This document shows positions 35,142 to 44,201 of a stretch of DNA of 50,407 nucleotides, piece after piece. Position numbers and translations under genes: made by a program. The stretch is from a bacterium (GTDB lineage Bacteria > Electryoneota > Electryoneia > Electryoneales > Electryoneaceae): contig JAHLLB010000034.1 of the NCBI GenBank assembly GCA_020444425.1, positions 1 through 50,407 of the forward strand, written 5' to 3'. The number at the start of each line of letters is the position of its first letter. Position 1 is the first letter of the stretch. The notes below the pieces were generated by a model. That model did no database searches, was not told the DNA's origin, and worked only from the letters and a program-made list of their open reading frames with translations.

Positions 35142-35286
35142 CGTATCCCCCAAGTTTTGTGTTCACACAACCATGCCTGGTACATAACAGAGGTTGTTGA
35201 AAAATATGGAACGTGCAAGAGTTATGCCGCGTATTGTGTTCGTGGCTGTGCTAAGGAAAACAACAGATTAGACATGCAATCTGTGC

Positions 35287-35316
35287 TTGCATCGCCGCGA
35301 TATATCGCGCTACAAT
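35287..35316 (+). promoter_or_regulatory. Sigma-70-like promoter with a palindrome in the spacer
   Basis: TTGCAT (35287-35292) and TACAAT (35311-35316) are separated by 18 nt. The spacer contains a perfect 14-bp palindrome CGCGATATATCGCG (35296-35309), a good repressor-site candidate. It lies 60 nt before the sigma-54 regulator gene. Confidence 0.6.
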
Positions 35317-35375
35317 GAAATGTCGCGGCAGTTCCGTGAAATCTCGTGCCGCGCCAGCGCTGATGGAGGTCCGTC

Positions 35376-36929
35376 ATGGACGAGGAAACACTCTATTCAC
35401 CCGAATTCAACTCGCTGTTCGTGCTACTCGAAGAAATGTCGAGGAAGAATTCGCTCGATGGAGCCCTCGATTCGTTGGGAGCATGGACGAATGTCCGTCC
35501 CCACATCACCGGGATCGGAGTCTGGTTGTACGATGCTAAGGCTGACCGGCTGCGCCTGAGACGGTTGGAAACTGCCGACCCGGGCTTGCGACGAAAGGCT
35601 GCGGAATGGAAAACCCTGACTTCCTCAGCGCCGCTGCTTGGTCAGGCGCTGATGCGTGCTCAACCCCTGCGTGCGTCGGAAAATCCGGGAGATTTGGAGC
35701 TGCCTGCGTGGGCAGAACGGATGGGGCTGGTGGCAATTTCCTTCAACCCGTTGATCTACAGCGGGGATGTACTCGGTGTACTAGTGATGTTCTTCCGCCG
35801 GATGGTGTCAGACACCGCATGGACTGTGGGACGCAAATGGATGCGTATCCTCACCGCCCAGCTTGCCGCACGGATCGTCTCGGAAAAATCGCTGCAGGAA
35901 CTTAAGCAACTGCAGCAACAGTTGTTGGACGACAACAGCTATCTGCGTGAAGAGATCCAGCGCATCGTCCTTTCTGAAAAAATCGTCGGTCAATCCACCG
36001 CGCTTCAGCGAGTGCTGGACCAGGTGCGGATGGTCAGCGGCACAGCCACGTCTGTGCTGATTCACGGCGAGTCTGGCACCGGCAAGGAACTCGTCGCGCG
36101 GGCGATCCACAACATGGGCGAACGCCAATCGCGGCCCCTTGTCACCGTAAACTGCGCTGCGGTGCCCGATCACTTGTTCGAAAGTGAATTCTTCGGTCAT
36201 GTCAAAGGTGCGTTTACCCACGCGATCACCGACCGCGCCGGGCGCTTTGAACTCGCGCACCAGGGAACGCTGTTCCTCGATGAAGTGGCTGAGTTGCCTC
36301 AGGAGCTCCAGGGCAAGCTGCTGAGGGCGATCCAGGAGGGGACTTACGAAAGGGTAGGGGAGAACCTGACGCGGCACGCCAACGTCCGCATTATTGCCGC
36401 GACAAACCACGACCTCGAGGAAGGAGTGCGCCAGAAACGGTTCCGGGATGACCTCTACTATCGGCTCAGCGTATTCCCGATTTACATCCCGCCGCTGCGC
36501 GAACGGCGCGAAGATATTGAACCCCTCGCCGAATACTTTGTGGATAAAATCGCCAAACGCCTGCGCATCCACCGGCCACGCCTGACCCGCCGGCACATTC
36601 AGCAGCTTACCGCGTACGACTGGCCCGGCAATGTACGCGAACTGCAGAATGTGCTCGAACGTGCACTAATCGTTTCACGAGCTGGCAGTTTCATGCTACC
36701 CGATCTCGGAGATACGACGGTCGAGTCTGCCGCAGAAAGGCAACCGGAGGCTGCCCGGTTACGCATCCTGACAGACGATGAGTTAAAAGCCATGCAACGG
36801 GAAAGCATGCAGGCTGCAATCAAAGCCTGCGGTGGCAAGATCCAGGGGGATGGAGGAGCAGCCGAACGCATGGGTATCCCGCCATCCACGTTCCGCTCGA
36901 GGATGAAGGTGCTCGGCATCAGCTCCTGA
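35376..36929 (+). CDS. Sigma-54-dependent transcriptional activator with GAF-like sensor
   Basis: The 517-residue protein has an N-terminal GAF-like sensor (about 10-170), an AAA+ domain with GESGTGKE (Walker A), FLDEVAELP (Walker B), RDDLYYRLSVFPIYIPPLRER and WPGNVRELQNVLERALI, and a Fis-type HTH at the end (GGAAERMGIPPSTFRSRMK). The sigma-54 contact loop reads GAFTHA instead of GAFTGA, which may alter holoenzyme contact. No receiver domain is present, so activation would be by ligand. The ATG at 35376 follows TGGAGG. Its target genes are not evident; no clear GG-N10-GC sigma-54 promoter was noticed nearby. Confidence 0.93.
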   Translation: MDEETLYSPEFNSLFVLLEEMSRKNSLDGALDSLGAWTNVRPHITGIGVWLYDAKADRLRLRRLETADPGLRRKAAEWKTLTSSAPLLGQALMRAQPLRASENPGDLELPAWAERMGLVAISFNPLIYSGDVLGVLVMFFRRMVSDTAWTVGRKWMRILTAQLAARIVSEKSLQELKQLQQQLLDDNSYLREEIQRIVLSEKIVGQSTALQRVLDQVRMVSGTATSVLIHGESGTGKELVARAIHNMGERQSRPLVTVNCAAVPDHLFESEFFGHVKGAFTHAITDRAGRFELAHQGTLFLDEVAELPQELQGKLLRAIQEGTYERVGENLTRHANVRIIAATNHDLEEGVRQKRFRDDLYYRLSVFPIYIPPLRERREDIEPLAEYFVDKIAKRLRIHRPRLTRRHIQQLTAYDWPGNVRELQNVLERALIVSRAGSFMLPDLGDTTVESAAERQPEAARLRILTDDELKAMQRESMQAAIKACGGKIQGDGGAAERMGIPPSTFRSRMKVLGISS

Positions 36930-36981
36930 TCGGTGGGCGGGCAGTTGACAAGTCGTTCCGTCGCGTCCATGAACCGCGCGA

Positions 36982-37013
36982 TTCAGCCCCGGCGAAAACA
37001 GACCGGGGCTGAA
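36982..37013. terminator. Bidirectional terminator between convergent genes
   Basis: An 11-bp stem TTCAGCCCCGG/CCGGGGCTGAA with a 10-nt loop lies between the activator gene and the convergent secreted-protein gene. Confidence 0.75.
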
Positions 37014-37059
37014 TTGTAGTGCAGCAGAATCTCACTGGAATCAAGCCAGACTCAGAGGT

Positions 37060-38715
37060 CTATTTCATCAGCGTCACCTTGCGTGTCTGCTGGCCGAACG
37101 AACCGGCATCTACGCGCACGAAATACAGCCCACTCGCCATATTCGTGCCGTCGATGGTGAACGCATGCGTACCGGCAGTGTAGCCACCCGGCGCCAATGT
37201 GGTCACCAGCCGCCCGGTCACGTCAAACACCTGTACCTTCAGCTGAGACGCCTGCGGCAGGGACACGGAAACCGAGGCCGTTGGGTTGAACGGATTCGGG
37301 AACGCTTCGCTCAAGGAAAATTCGGTGGGAGCGGTGGATGACGCCGAATTTTCCGCAACGGCGAATTCGCTTCGGCTCTGCCACGTCGGCGGATCAAAGA
37401 CAACACCATCCGCGCTGCCGCCGTCGTCCTTAAAGAATTCGAAGCCGTCCATCAGCAGCGGATTCGGATAGAAGCCGATGTGTCCGGTGAGGGTATACGT
37501 TCCGCCTGGGGCGAACGAGGGCACCGGCTGCTCCATGGCAGACATGTAAACGTCCATGAACGGAGTGTGGGTGAAGTACTGCGACAACGTCAGGTATGTC
37601 TGCTCGTTGGGAGCGTCGACCAGCACCCAGAAGCGCAGGCCGTTCACCGTGTTCGGGTACGTGCTTTCAAAGGAAACGTCATAGTAGATGGTTCCGCCAT
37701 TGGACGGCAGCTCGCTGTTGATCGCGATCAGGTCCAGCATTGCCGGTGCGCCGCCGGAATCGTAAACGAGGATCGTACCATTCGCACCGACGGCTATCCC
37801 GGAAGTGGCGTTGGCGAAGTCGATGGACCACAGCGACATGTTCGTGCCGCTGTCTTCCTCAACCCATGTGACGCCGCCATCGTTGCTGGAATACATCGAA
37901 CCGCCACCGCCAACCGCCCAGACGTTGTCGGCATCCTGGAACGCGACGCCCTGCATCGGCGAACCTGCCGCGACCATGACGGTCGTCCAGGTGACGCCTC
38001 CGTCCGTGGTGCGCATGATCGATCCGTCACCGACCGCCGCAACGCCGACATTGGCGTCCAGAAACGCGAGGTCGAACACCGGGGACATATCATGCCAGAC
38101 CGTTGCCCAGGTATCGCCGCCGTCGGTCGAACGGCAGATCGCGCCGGTGCCGTCGAAGAGACGGCAACCCGCGATCAGCGTGCTGGTGTCGATGGCGTGG
38201 AAACAGCGGATGGACCCCTCGTTGAAGCTGCCACCGATGTCGATGTAGAACGTGAAGGCGTCATCGGTCGCCCAGCCGTCCGTGGTGTACATCACCAGCG
38301 GGGCAAAAATGGTGTTCTGTCCGGCGCAGTACGAGGCCTGTGTGCCGGGGATGGTGTAGACATCGTACCACGAGATCAGGAAGCCATCCTGGACGGTTGT
38401 CCAGGAGTCGCCGCCATCATTCGTCTTGTAGATCGAGCCGGAATAAGCGACTGTCGTGCCGTACTGATTGTCCGCGAAACTGATGCCGCGCATCGTTTCC
38501 AGTCCGAAATTGATCTGTTCGTCCCACGTCTGACCGCCGTTGCCGGTGTACCAGATTCCGCCGGATGCGTCACACAACCAGGCTTCGTCCGCACTCGGAT
38601 AACTGACCGAGTTGATCGTGGCGTTGATTCCGGCGTCAACGATCGTCCAATCGGCGAGCACCGGTTGGGCCGCCAGGGTGACGAGTAACAATAAATGCAA
38701 TCCGTAACGTTTCAT
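37060..38715 (-). CDS. Secreted BNR/Ycf48-like beta-propeller protein with sorting tail
   Basis: The 551-residue protein starts with a signal peptide (MKRYGLHLLLLVTLAAQPVLA). Repeats of the form YSSNDGGVTWVEEDSGT and MRTTDGGVTWTTVM, with WxVGxxGxIxxSxDGG spacing, form a sialidase/BNR or Ycf48-like propeller. The end carries the sorting tail: AFPNPFNPTASVSVSLP, VQVFDVTGRLVTTL, ASGLYFVRVD and TRKVTLMK. The tail is closely similar to that of the other secreted protein. The ATG at 38715 follows GGGAGGT. Function unknown; likely exported to the surface. Confidence 0.85.
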   Translation of the reverse strand: MKRYGLHLLLLVTLAAQPVLADWTIVDAGINATINSVSYPSADEAWLCDASGGIWYTGNGGQTWDEQINFGLETMRGISFADNQYGTTVAYSGSIYKTNDGGDSWTTVQDGFLISWYDVYTIPGTQASYCAGQNTIFAPLVMYTTDGWATDDAFTFYIDIGGSFNEGSIRCFHAIDTSTLIAGCRLFDGTGAICRSTDGGDTWATVWHDMSPVFDLAFLDANVGVAAVGDGSIMRTTDGGVTWTTVMVAAGSPMQGVAFQDADNVWAVGGGGSMYSSNDGGVTWVEEDSGTNMSLWSIDFANATSGIAVGANGTILVYDSGGAPAMLDLIAINSELPSNGGTIYYDVSFESTYPNTVNGLRFWVLVDAPNEQTYLTLSQYFTHTPFMDVYMSAMEQPVPSFAPGGTYTLTGHIGFYPNPLLMDGFEFFKDDGGSADGVVFDPPTWQSRSEFAVAENSASSTAPTEFSLSEAFPNPFNPTASVSVSLPQASQLKVQVFDVTGRLVTTLAPGGYTAGTHAFTIDGTNMASGLYFVRVDAGSFGQQTRKVTLMK

Positions 38716-38776
38716 GATACCTCCCTCGCGAGTGTCAGCACTGAATACGGCATGCTGATGAAAGTAAAATTACGCA

Positions 38777-38822
38777 AAAACGCGACAAGGATCACCATTC
38801 GCGGTGGACCCTGTCGCGTTTT
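38777..38822. terminator. Terminator between the CBS gene and the propeller gene
   Basis: AAAACGCGACA(A)GG pairs with CCTGTCGCGTTTT with one bulge, with T4 at one end and A4 at the other, so it can end transcription of the CBS gene on the minus strand. Confidence 0.8.
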
Positions 38823-38859
38823 GTAAACTCTCTCAGAGACAGAACATCAGCGGGTTCGA

Positions 38860-39294
38860 TCAGGAGACACGGCCGCTGACGTAATCTTTCAAATATCGTA
38901 GTTCAACTTCCTGCACATCGACCACGGCTTTCACCACGTCACCAATGGAGACAATTCCGACCAGCTTTGTGCCGTCCATGACCGGCAAGTGACGGACCCG
39001 CTTTTCCGTCATCGTCGCCATCGCACGCTGAGCCGTATCCGCCAACAAGCCGACGACCAGGTCACGAGTCATATAATCATCGATGATCGCGTTGCCCGGA
39101 CTTGGAGTCCCGACGGCGGTGGCTTTGAGGTGATCACGTTCGGTGAAAATTCCGAGGATATTCTCACCATTGACTACCAGAATCGCGCCAATCTTGTGCT
39201 CGACCATCTGCCTGACGGCTTCAATCACCAATGTTCCGGTGGGAACAGTGATTACGCCCACGTCCTTGCCTTTGAGCAGATCCTGCAACAGCAT
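38860..39294 (-). CDS. Tandem CBS-domain protein
   Basis: The 144-residue protein consists of two CBS domains: VITVPTGTLVIEAVRQMVEHKIGAILVVN (key run AVRQMVEHKIGAILVVN) then GIFTERDHL, and MTRDLVVGLLADTAQRAMATM, HLPVMDG, GIVSIGDVVKAV. CBS pairs bind adenosyl nucleotides and serve as energy sensors. It is a stand-alone module of the common size. It is divergent from the histidine kinase gene. Confidence 0.93.
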   Translation of the reverse strand: MLLQDLLKGKDVGVITVPTGTLVIEAVRQMVEHKIGAILVVNGENILGIFTERDHLKATAVGTPSPGNAIIDDYMTRDLVVGLLADTAQRAMATMTEKRVRHLPVMDGTKLVGIVSIGDVVKAVVDVQEVELRYLKDYVSGRVS

Positions 39295-39500
39295 GAGGGC
39301 CCCCTATATGTAGAATAGTGTTATCCAACCTATCAAACATCGTATTTTGCCGGCACGTTTGCAACGAGAACCTGTGTTCCAAGCGAGATTGTGGGCTGTG
39401 CCGAGCGCGAGCCGAAGCGTCCCCGACCGGTGCATGTATATTCGGTCAGGATTGTTCAACCGGTGCCAGATGCGCGAACCGGGAAGCAACAGAGGAGAGG

Positions 39501-40181
39501 ATGAACTCAGAAGCGCACGAAACCCGTCTGCGACGACTGGCGAGCGAACTCAGCCGTGCCCGAGATCGGGAACGGCGGCAGATTGCACGCGAGCTGCACG
39601 ACAATATCGGCCAGTCGCTGGCATTCATGCGGATGAAGCTGATTACGTTGCGCGGAGATGCGGTGTTCAGCGGGTTCGACAAGAACGTCAACGAAATTCT
39701 GCAGATGCTCGATCAGACCATCCGTAACACGCGCACGCTATGCTTTGAAATCAGCCCGCCGGTGTTGCATGAGCTGGGTCTCACCGCCGCCCTCGAATGG
39801 CTGGCGGAACATTTCGAGATCAAGTATGATCTGAAGGTGAAGGTGGTGGAAAAGCATCCGGTGGACACCGGTGATGACGAACTCAACGGTCAGCTATTCT
39901 CCACCGTGCGCGAACTGTTGATCAACGTGGTCAAGCACGCCGAAGCGAAGCAGGTGACGATCACGCTCGGCCGGGACAGCAACCGGCAGTACGTCGAAGT
40001 CAAGGACAACGGGGTGGGGTTCAATCCGGCCGCGCTGAAGTCGATGCCGGATAAAGACCACGGGCTCGGGTTGTTCAACATCCGCGAGCAGCTCGACTTT
40101 GCCGGTGGCCAGCTCGAATGCGATTCCGCACCGGGCAAGGGAGCACGGATTCGAATTGTTCTGCCGGAACGAAGGGCGTAA
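39501..40181 (+). CDS. Soluble HisKA_3 histidine kinase (NarX/LytS-like)
   Basis: The 226-residue protein has the dimerisation and phosphorylation box RRQIARELHDNIGQSLAFMR (phospho-His in ELHDN), then HATPase_c with VRELLINVVKHAEA (N box), VKDNGVGFN (G1) and GLGLFNIREQ (G2). No sensor or membrane domain precedes it when started at ATG 39501, which follows AGAGGAGAGG. The open frame continues upstream to GTG 39318 and that part is strikingly Cys-rich, but it has no ribosome site. It is the partner of the response regulator 5 nt downstream. Confidence 0.92.
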   Translation: MNSEAHETRLRRLASELSRARDRERRQIARELHDNIGQSLAFMRMKLITLRGDAVFSGFDKNVNEILQMLDQTIRNTRTLCFEISPPVLHELGLTAALEWLAEHFEIKYDLKVKVVEKHPVDTGDDELNGQLFSTVRELLINVVKHAEAKQVTITLGRDSNRQYVEVKDNGVGFNPAALKSMPDKDHGLGLFNIREQLDFAGGQLECDSAPGKGARIRIVLPERRA

Positions 40182-40186
40182 CGCCA

Positions 40187-40840
40187 ATGCCGAAGACCAT
40201 TTACCTCGCCGACGATCACAAGATTTTCCGTGATGCGCTGAAGCCGTTGCTTGACCGTCAGCCCGACCTCGAGGTTGCGGGGGAGGGTGCGGACGGCTTG
40301 GCGGCGGTGCGTGATGTCCGCCGGCTGAAGCCCGACTTCGTGCTGATCGACCTCTCCATGCCGGGCCTGAACGGCATCGAGGCGACACGACAGATCCTCG
40401 CCGAACGTCCCGAAATCCGGGTGCTGGTGCTGTCGATGCACGCCGACCGGCGTTTCGTCACTGAGGCGCTGAAAGCTGGCGCGGTGGGGTATGTGCTGAA
40501 GGAATCGTCGTTCGACGAACTGATCCACGCACTGCAGGAAGTCCGCGCGGGACGGATGTACCTCAGCCCGTCCATCTCCGACCTCGTGTTGAAAGAGTTC
40601 GTGGACCGGGTGCGTGAGGATGAAGAATCCGCCTACACCGTGCTCAGCGCGAGGGAGCGGGAAGTGTTGCAGCTGCTGGCGGAAGGCAGTTCAACAAAAG
40701 AAATGGCGGAAAAGCTGAATGTCAGTGTCAAGACCATCGAAACCCACCGTGTCCAGATCAAGAACAAGCTGAACCTCAACTCTATCGCGGAACTCACCAA
40801 GTACGCCATCCGGGAAGGGTTGACAAGGCTGGATGGGTGA
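40187..40840 (+). CDS. NarL/FixJ-family response regulator
   Basis: The 217-residue protein has a receiver domain (ADDHKIFRD, FVLIDLSMPGLNGIEA with the phospho-acceptor Asp, VLSMHAD, GAVGYVLKES) and a LuxR-type HTH (LSAREREVLQLLAEGSSTKEMAEKL, key run EREVLQLLAEG; VSVKTIETHRVQIKNKL). It starts at ATG 40187, 5 nt after the kinase stop, so the pair is one operon. Confidence 0.95.
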   Translation: MPKTIYLADDHKIFRDALKPLLDRQPDLEVAGEGADGLAAVRDVRRLKPDFVLIDLSMPGLNGIEATRQILAERPEIRVLVLSMHADRRFVTEALKAGAVGYVLKESSFDELIHALQEVRAGRMYLSPSISDLVLKEFVDRVREDEESAYTVLSAREREVLQLLAEGSSTKEMAEKLNVSVKTIETHRVQIKNKLNLNSIAELTKYAIREGLTRLDG

Positions 40841-41446
40841 CGGACTGCGGGCTGCGGACTGCGGACTGCGGTTCGGAGGAGGATGATCCGCGGTAGCGAA
40901 CAGAAGCTCCCGCGGGCATCAGAGTAAAACGGTTGGTGCCCGTGATTGTCCGACGGTCTGTTTCGGCGGCTATCGCGGGTCATCCGCAGATACACGCCGT
41001 CGGTTCGGATAGCGTTTTGCGGCGTCCCTACAGGACGCGCGTGGGTGGGGTCGCCGGGAAAAGTGGACAGGATGGGGCGTGCTCGTGTGGCTGAAGCCAC
41101 ACGCTAACCATGCGTCACCGCTACGGGGTGGACAGCAACAGCCACAAAGTGTCACCGCTGCGCGGTGGATAGCAACAGCCGACAACCCACGGGTCGCCGC
41201 CCGCCAACCGCAGCCATGACACCCTACTTGGCAACGGCACCAAGTAGGGCCACACCAGCCCACCGACCGCCGACCGCAGCCCGCAGCCCGCAGCCCACCG
41301 ACCACCACCCACAGCCCCTGTTTTACCGAGTGCCTCCAGATGTCCCCATGGTTTTTACCGATCACCGACTACCGTTTTTCGTCTCAGGGAAAACCCCGTG
41401 AAGAATCAGGGTTTCCCCGATTGTAACGACTTTGTGCATTTTCGAA
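40841..41446. repeat. Intergenic cluster of small palindromic and tandem repeats
   Basis: There is no gene here. Tandem GGACTGC/GGCTGC units at 40,843-40,875 are mirrored by inverted GCAGCCC/CCGACC units at 41,260-41,310. Two copies of a hairpin-bearing unit (GTCACCGCT...GGTGGA.AGCAACAGCC) occur at about 41,115 and 41,151. Further hairpins are GTGTGGCT/AGCCACAC (about 41,085) and CCCTACTTGG/CCAAGTAGGG (about 41,222-41,250). They look like REP-type or decayed palindromic repeats. Confidence 0.65.
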
Positions 41447-41462
41447 CTTGATTCTTCGTAGA

Positions 41463-41478
41463 CGCCTGTTATCAGGCG
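41463..41478 (+). promoter_or_regulatory. Short hairpin in the amt leader
   Basis: A perfect stem CGCCTG/CAGGCG with loop TTAT lies 25 nt before the amt start codon. It may be an operator or leader structure. Confidence 0.4.
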
Positions 41479-41502
41479 GATTGGATCTCCAGGGAGGATA
41501 CA

Positions 41503-42711
41503 ATGTTCGATACGGGACACACTGGCTTCATGCTCGTCGCGACCAGCCTCGTCATGCTGATGACACCGGGGCTGGCGTTCTTCTATGGCGGGCTTGTCGG
41601 ACGACGGAACGTGCTCAGCATCATGTACCAGAGCTTCGTTTCGCTCGGTATCACCACCATCCTCTGGTTCGCGTTCGGTTACTCGCTGTGCTTCAGCGGT
41701 GGCGAGGGCGGAATCATCGGGAATCTGGACAAGGCTTTCCTTAACGGCGTCACGTTGAACACGCCGTTCGGCGGGGGCGAAATTCCGGAATACCTGTTTT
41801 TCTCGTACCAGATGATGTTCGCGATCATCACGCCTGCGCTGATCACCGGTGCGTTCGCCAACCGCGTTCGCTTCCCGGCGTACCTGATGTTCCTGGTCGC
41901 GTGGCTGGTGCTGGTGTATTTCCCGTTCGTGCATATGGTGTGGGGTGGCGGCCTGCTCGCTACGTGGGGTGTACTCGATTTTGCGGGCGGCATCGCAGTA
42001 CATAACACGGCGGGTATGGCCGCCCTCGCTTCTGTGCTTTACGTGGGACGAAGGCGTAAAGCAGACGCTCAACCACACAGCATTCCGCTGGTCGCGCTGG
42101 GTACCGGTCTGCTGTGGTTCGGCTGGTACGGCTTCAACGCTGGTTCCGAGCTGCTCGTTGACACCATCACCGTCACGGCTTTCATCAACACCGATATCGC
42201 TGCTTCCTGCGCCGCGATCATGTGGATGTTGCTGGAGTGGTCGCTGGTGAAGAAGCCGAAGTTCGTCGGCTTGTTGACGGGTGCGGTTGCCGGCCTGGCG
42301 ACGATTACGCCGGCCGCCGGGTTCGTATCCCCGGGCTCTGCCGCGATTATCGGCCTTGCCGCGGGTATTGTCTGCTACGCAGCGGTCAGCCTGAAGAACA
42401 AGCTCGGCTGGGATGACGCGCTGGATGTCTGGGGCGTGCACGGTGTCGGTGGCGCACTCGGAATCATCATGCTGGGCCTGTTGGCGAGCGAGTCGATCAA
42501 CGGCCAGTCGGGCTTGATTTTCGGCGGAAACGTTCAGTTCTTCGGGGTACAGGTTCTGGCGATCCTGCTTTCGTCCATTTACGCGTTCATCTTCACCTAC
42601 GGTATGCTGTGGCTGATCAACAAGATCACCCCGGTCAAGACCACTGAGGTGGAAGAAGGCGAATTGGATATGTCGCTGCACGGCGAAAGCGCGTACGAGC
42701 CGGGACTGTAA
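41503..42711 (+). CDS. amt: Ammonium transporter
   Basis: The 402-residue Amt/MEP/Rh channel has eleven predicted hydrophobic helices and family blocks: TPGLAFFYGGLVGRRNVLS, MMFAIITPALITGAFANR, WLVLVYFPFVHMVWGGG, DFAGGIAVHNTAGMAALA (twin-His region) and DALDVWGVHGVGGALG (runs DVWGVHGVGG). It conducts ammonium across the inner membrane. The ATG at 41503 follows GGGAGG. No glnB/glnK gene follows, unusual for amt; instead a porin gene lies 48 nt downstream. Confidence 0.96.
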   Translation: MFDTGHTGFMLVATSLVMLMTPGLAFFYGGLVGRRNVLSIMYQSFVSLGITTILWFAFGYSLCFSGGEGGIIGNLDKAFLNGVTLNTPFGGGEIPEYLFFSYQMMFAIITPALITGAFANRVRFPAYLMFLVAWLVLVYFPFVHMVWGGGLLATWGVLDFAGGIAVHNTAGMAALASVLYVGRRRKADAQPHSIPLVALGTGLLWFGWYGFNAGSELLVDTITVTAFINTDIAASCAAIMWMLLEWSLVKKPKFVGLLTGAVAGLATITPAAGFVSPGSAAIIGLAAGIVCYAAVSLKNKLGWDDALDVWGVHGVGGALGIIMLGLLASESINGQSGLIFGGNVQFFGVQVLAILLSSIYAFIFTYGMLWLINKITPVKTTEVEEGELDMSLHGESAYEPGL

Positions 42712-42759
42712 TCCAGGGAGCAGCAGGGGATTGCTGCGGAAACGTAGAGGGAGAAAAAC

Positions 42760-43767
42760 ATGAAGAAGTTGACAGCCGTGTTTATCATGGCTCTGCTGGT
42801 GCCTTGCGGCGCGTTCGCGGTTGACGGTGTGCCGGTGCTGACCGTGCTGGAACAGACCACGATCAACGGTTTTGTGGATGGCAGCTACACGGCGAACATG
42901 AATTCCGGTGACAACACCTTCGGTTTCGACCAGGGTGAGATCGATCTGGAACGCATGGTTGACGATATCGGCATCGCGCTGCGTGTTGATTTCGAGTTCT
43001 TTAACAACGGTGCCCGGGTGGAACAGGGCTACATGAACTGGCAACTGCCGTTCGCGCCGGCTGTCGGCGTCACCTTCGGTAAGTTCAACGCCCCGATCGG
43101 CTGGGAACTGCTCGATCCGAACGACATGTACCAGTACTCGCACTCCCTGCTGTTTGACTACTGCCTGCCGACGAACCTGACCGGCGCGATGTTCAGCATC
43201 GATCTGACCCAGCGCATCAACCTGCTGGCGTACGTCGCCAACGGTTGGGACAACAATGCCGACAACAATTCGACGAAGACCGTCGGTGGTCGCCTCGGTA
43301 TCGACCTGCGCAAGTTCAACATCGGCATCTCCGGTATCATGGGTGTGTTTGATGACGATCAGTTGATGAGCCGCACGGTCATTGACATCGATGTTACGTA
43401 CATGCCGATGGAAAACTGGATCTTCGGTGGTGAATACAACATGGGCACGGTCGCGATCGACATGCCGAACGTGGATGATTCCGCCTGGTCCGGTTTCATG
43501 GTCATGACCCATTATGACTTCAACAACTGGCTGGGTCTGACGGGCCGCTATGACAGCCTGATGGACACCGACATGTACATCTTCGGTGGTCCGGAAGAGA
43601 CTCGCTCGTCATTCACCGTCGCCCCGACCTTCGTGCTTGGCCCGGGCCTCGGCGCCCTGATCGAGTTCCGCATGGACATGGCGGATGAAGACATCTTCCT
43701 GGATGCGGACAATGAACCGGTCGGCAGCCAGAACACGGTTGCGTTCGAGATGACCTACACGTTCTGA
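42760..43767 (+). CDS. Outer-membrane beta-barrel porin (OmpL-like, DcaP/BBP2 type)
   Basis: The 335-residue protein has a signal peptide (MKKLTAVFIMALLVPCGAFA) and alternating barrel strands: TINGFVDGSYTANM, VEQGYMNWQLP, VGVTFGKFNAPIGWE, and a C-terminal strand ending in Phe (VAFEMTYTF). The GFVDGSY...GKFNAPIG pattern is that of putative OmpL-like barrels. It follows amt closely, so it may serve as the outer-membrane route for nitrogen compounds. The ATG lies after GAGGGAG. Confidence 0.85.
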   Translation: MKKLTAVFIMALLVPCGAFAVDGVPVLTVLEQTTINGFVDGSYTANMNSGDNTFGFDQGEIDLERMVDDIGIALRVDFEFFNNGARVEQGYMNWQLPFAPAVGVTFGKFNAPIGWELLDPNDMYQYSHSLLFDYCLPTNLTGAMFSIDLTQRINLLAYVANGWDNNADNNSTKTVGGRLGIDLRKFNIGISGIMGVFDDDQLMSRTVIDIDVTYMPMENWIFGGEYNMGTVAIDMPNVDDSAWSGFMVMTHYDFNNWLGLTGRYDSLMDTDMYIFGGPEETRSSFTVAPTFVLGPGLGALIEFRMDMADEDIFLDADNEPVGSQNTVAFEMTYTF

Positions 43768-43779
43768 TCTGATTCCTGC

Positions 43780-43817
43780 CGCGGTGGTTGACGGGGATGC
43801 TTCAGTCAACCGCCGCG
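43780..43817 (+). terminator. Strong hairpin after the porin gene
   Basis: A 13-bp stem CGCGGTGGTTGAC/GTCAACCGCCGCG with one mismatch or wobble and a 12-nt loop is followed by a T/G-rich tract. Confidence 0.7.
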
Positions 43818-43882
43818 TGTTGCTTGTGTTGTTGTACCGACCCTCGGACTGTTGACTCTGACCACAACCGTCCGAGCCCCTG

Positions 43883-43915
43883 AGGCGCTGGATCTCCCCA
43901 TCCAGCGCCTGTTTT
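43883..43915 (+). terminator. Rho-independent terminator
   Basis: A perfect 11-bp stem AGGCGCTGGAT/ATCCAGCGCCT with loop CTCCCC is followed by GTTTTG. Confidence 0.8.
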
Positions 43916-43949
43916 GTGTTTCACGGTTATCTGCCCCGATTGTGTTGTG

Positions 43950-43977
43950 TGCCCCGACGAGCTTGCTCGTCGGGGCA
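43950..43977. terminator. Perfect 13-bp palindromic hairpin
   Basis: TGCCCCGACGAGC and GCTCGTCGGGGCA are exact complements around TT. It is the third hairpin in the 434-bp gap between porin and fabL; the rest of that gap (43978-44201) holds no feature that I can support. Confidence 0.65.
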
Positions 43978-44201
43978 TACGTACACGCGACTAAAAGGTT
44001 CATCTCCGACCAATCCATCCCCGAACGGCAATCCTGCTGCCGTCTCCCCGTTGACCCGGAACCCCATGCCCGCTACTTTCCGCGAGGGTTTGGAGAACCC
44101 AACTTATCCGCGCACCGGTGCGGACAAACATTCATGCATCGTTCGGCCGCAACCGGAATCGAACAATCAAGCGGACGTTGAGATACGGAAAGAGGTGAAT
44201 C

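Noticed and set aside
37480..38688. Plus-strand 402-codon frame opposite the propeller gene
   Set aside because: It is an antisense shadow of a repetitive gene with strong codon bias.
41362..43512. Open minus-strand frame of 716 codons across amt and the porin gene
   Set aside because: It is fully antisense to two clear genes, crosses their intergenic gap, has no family motifs, and is explained by the codon bias of GC-rich genes.
43950..43977. Transposon end or small RNA at the perfect 13-bp palindrome
   Set aside because: A terminator-like hairpin in a gap that already holds two others is the simpler reading.
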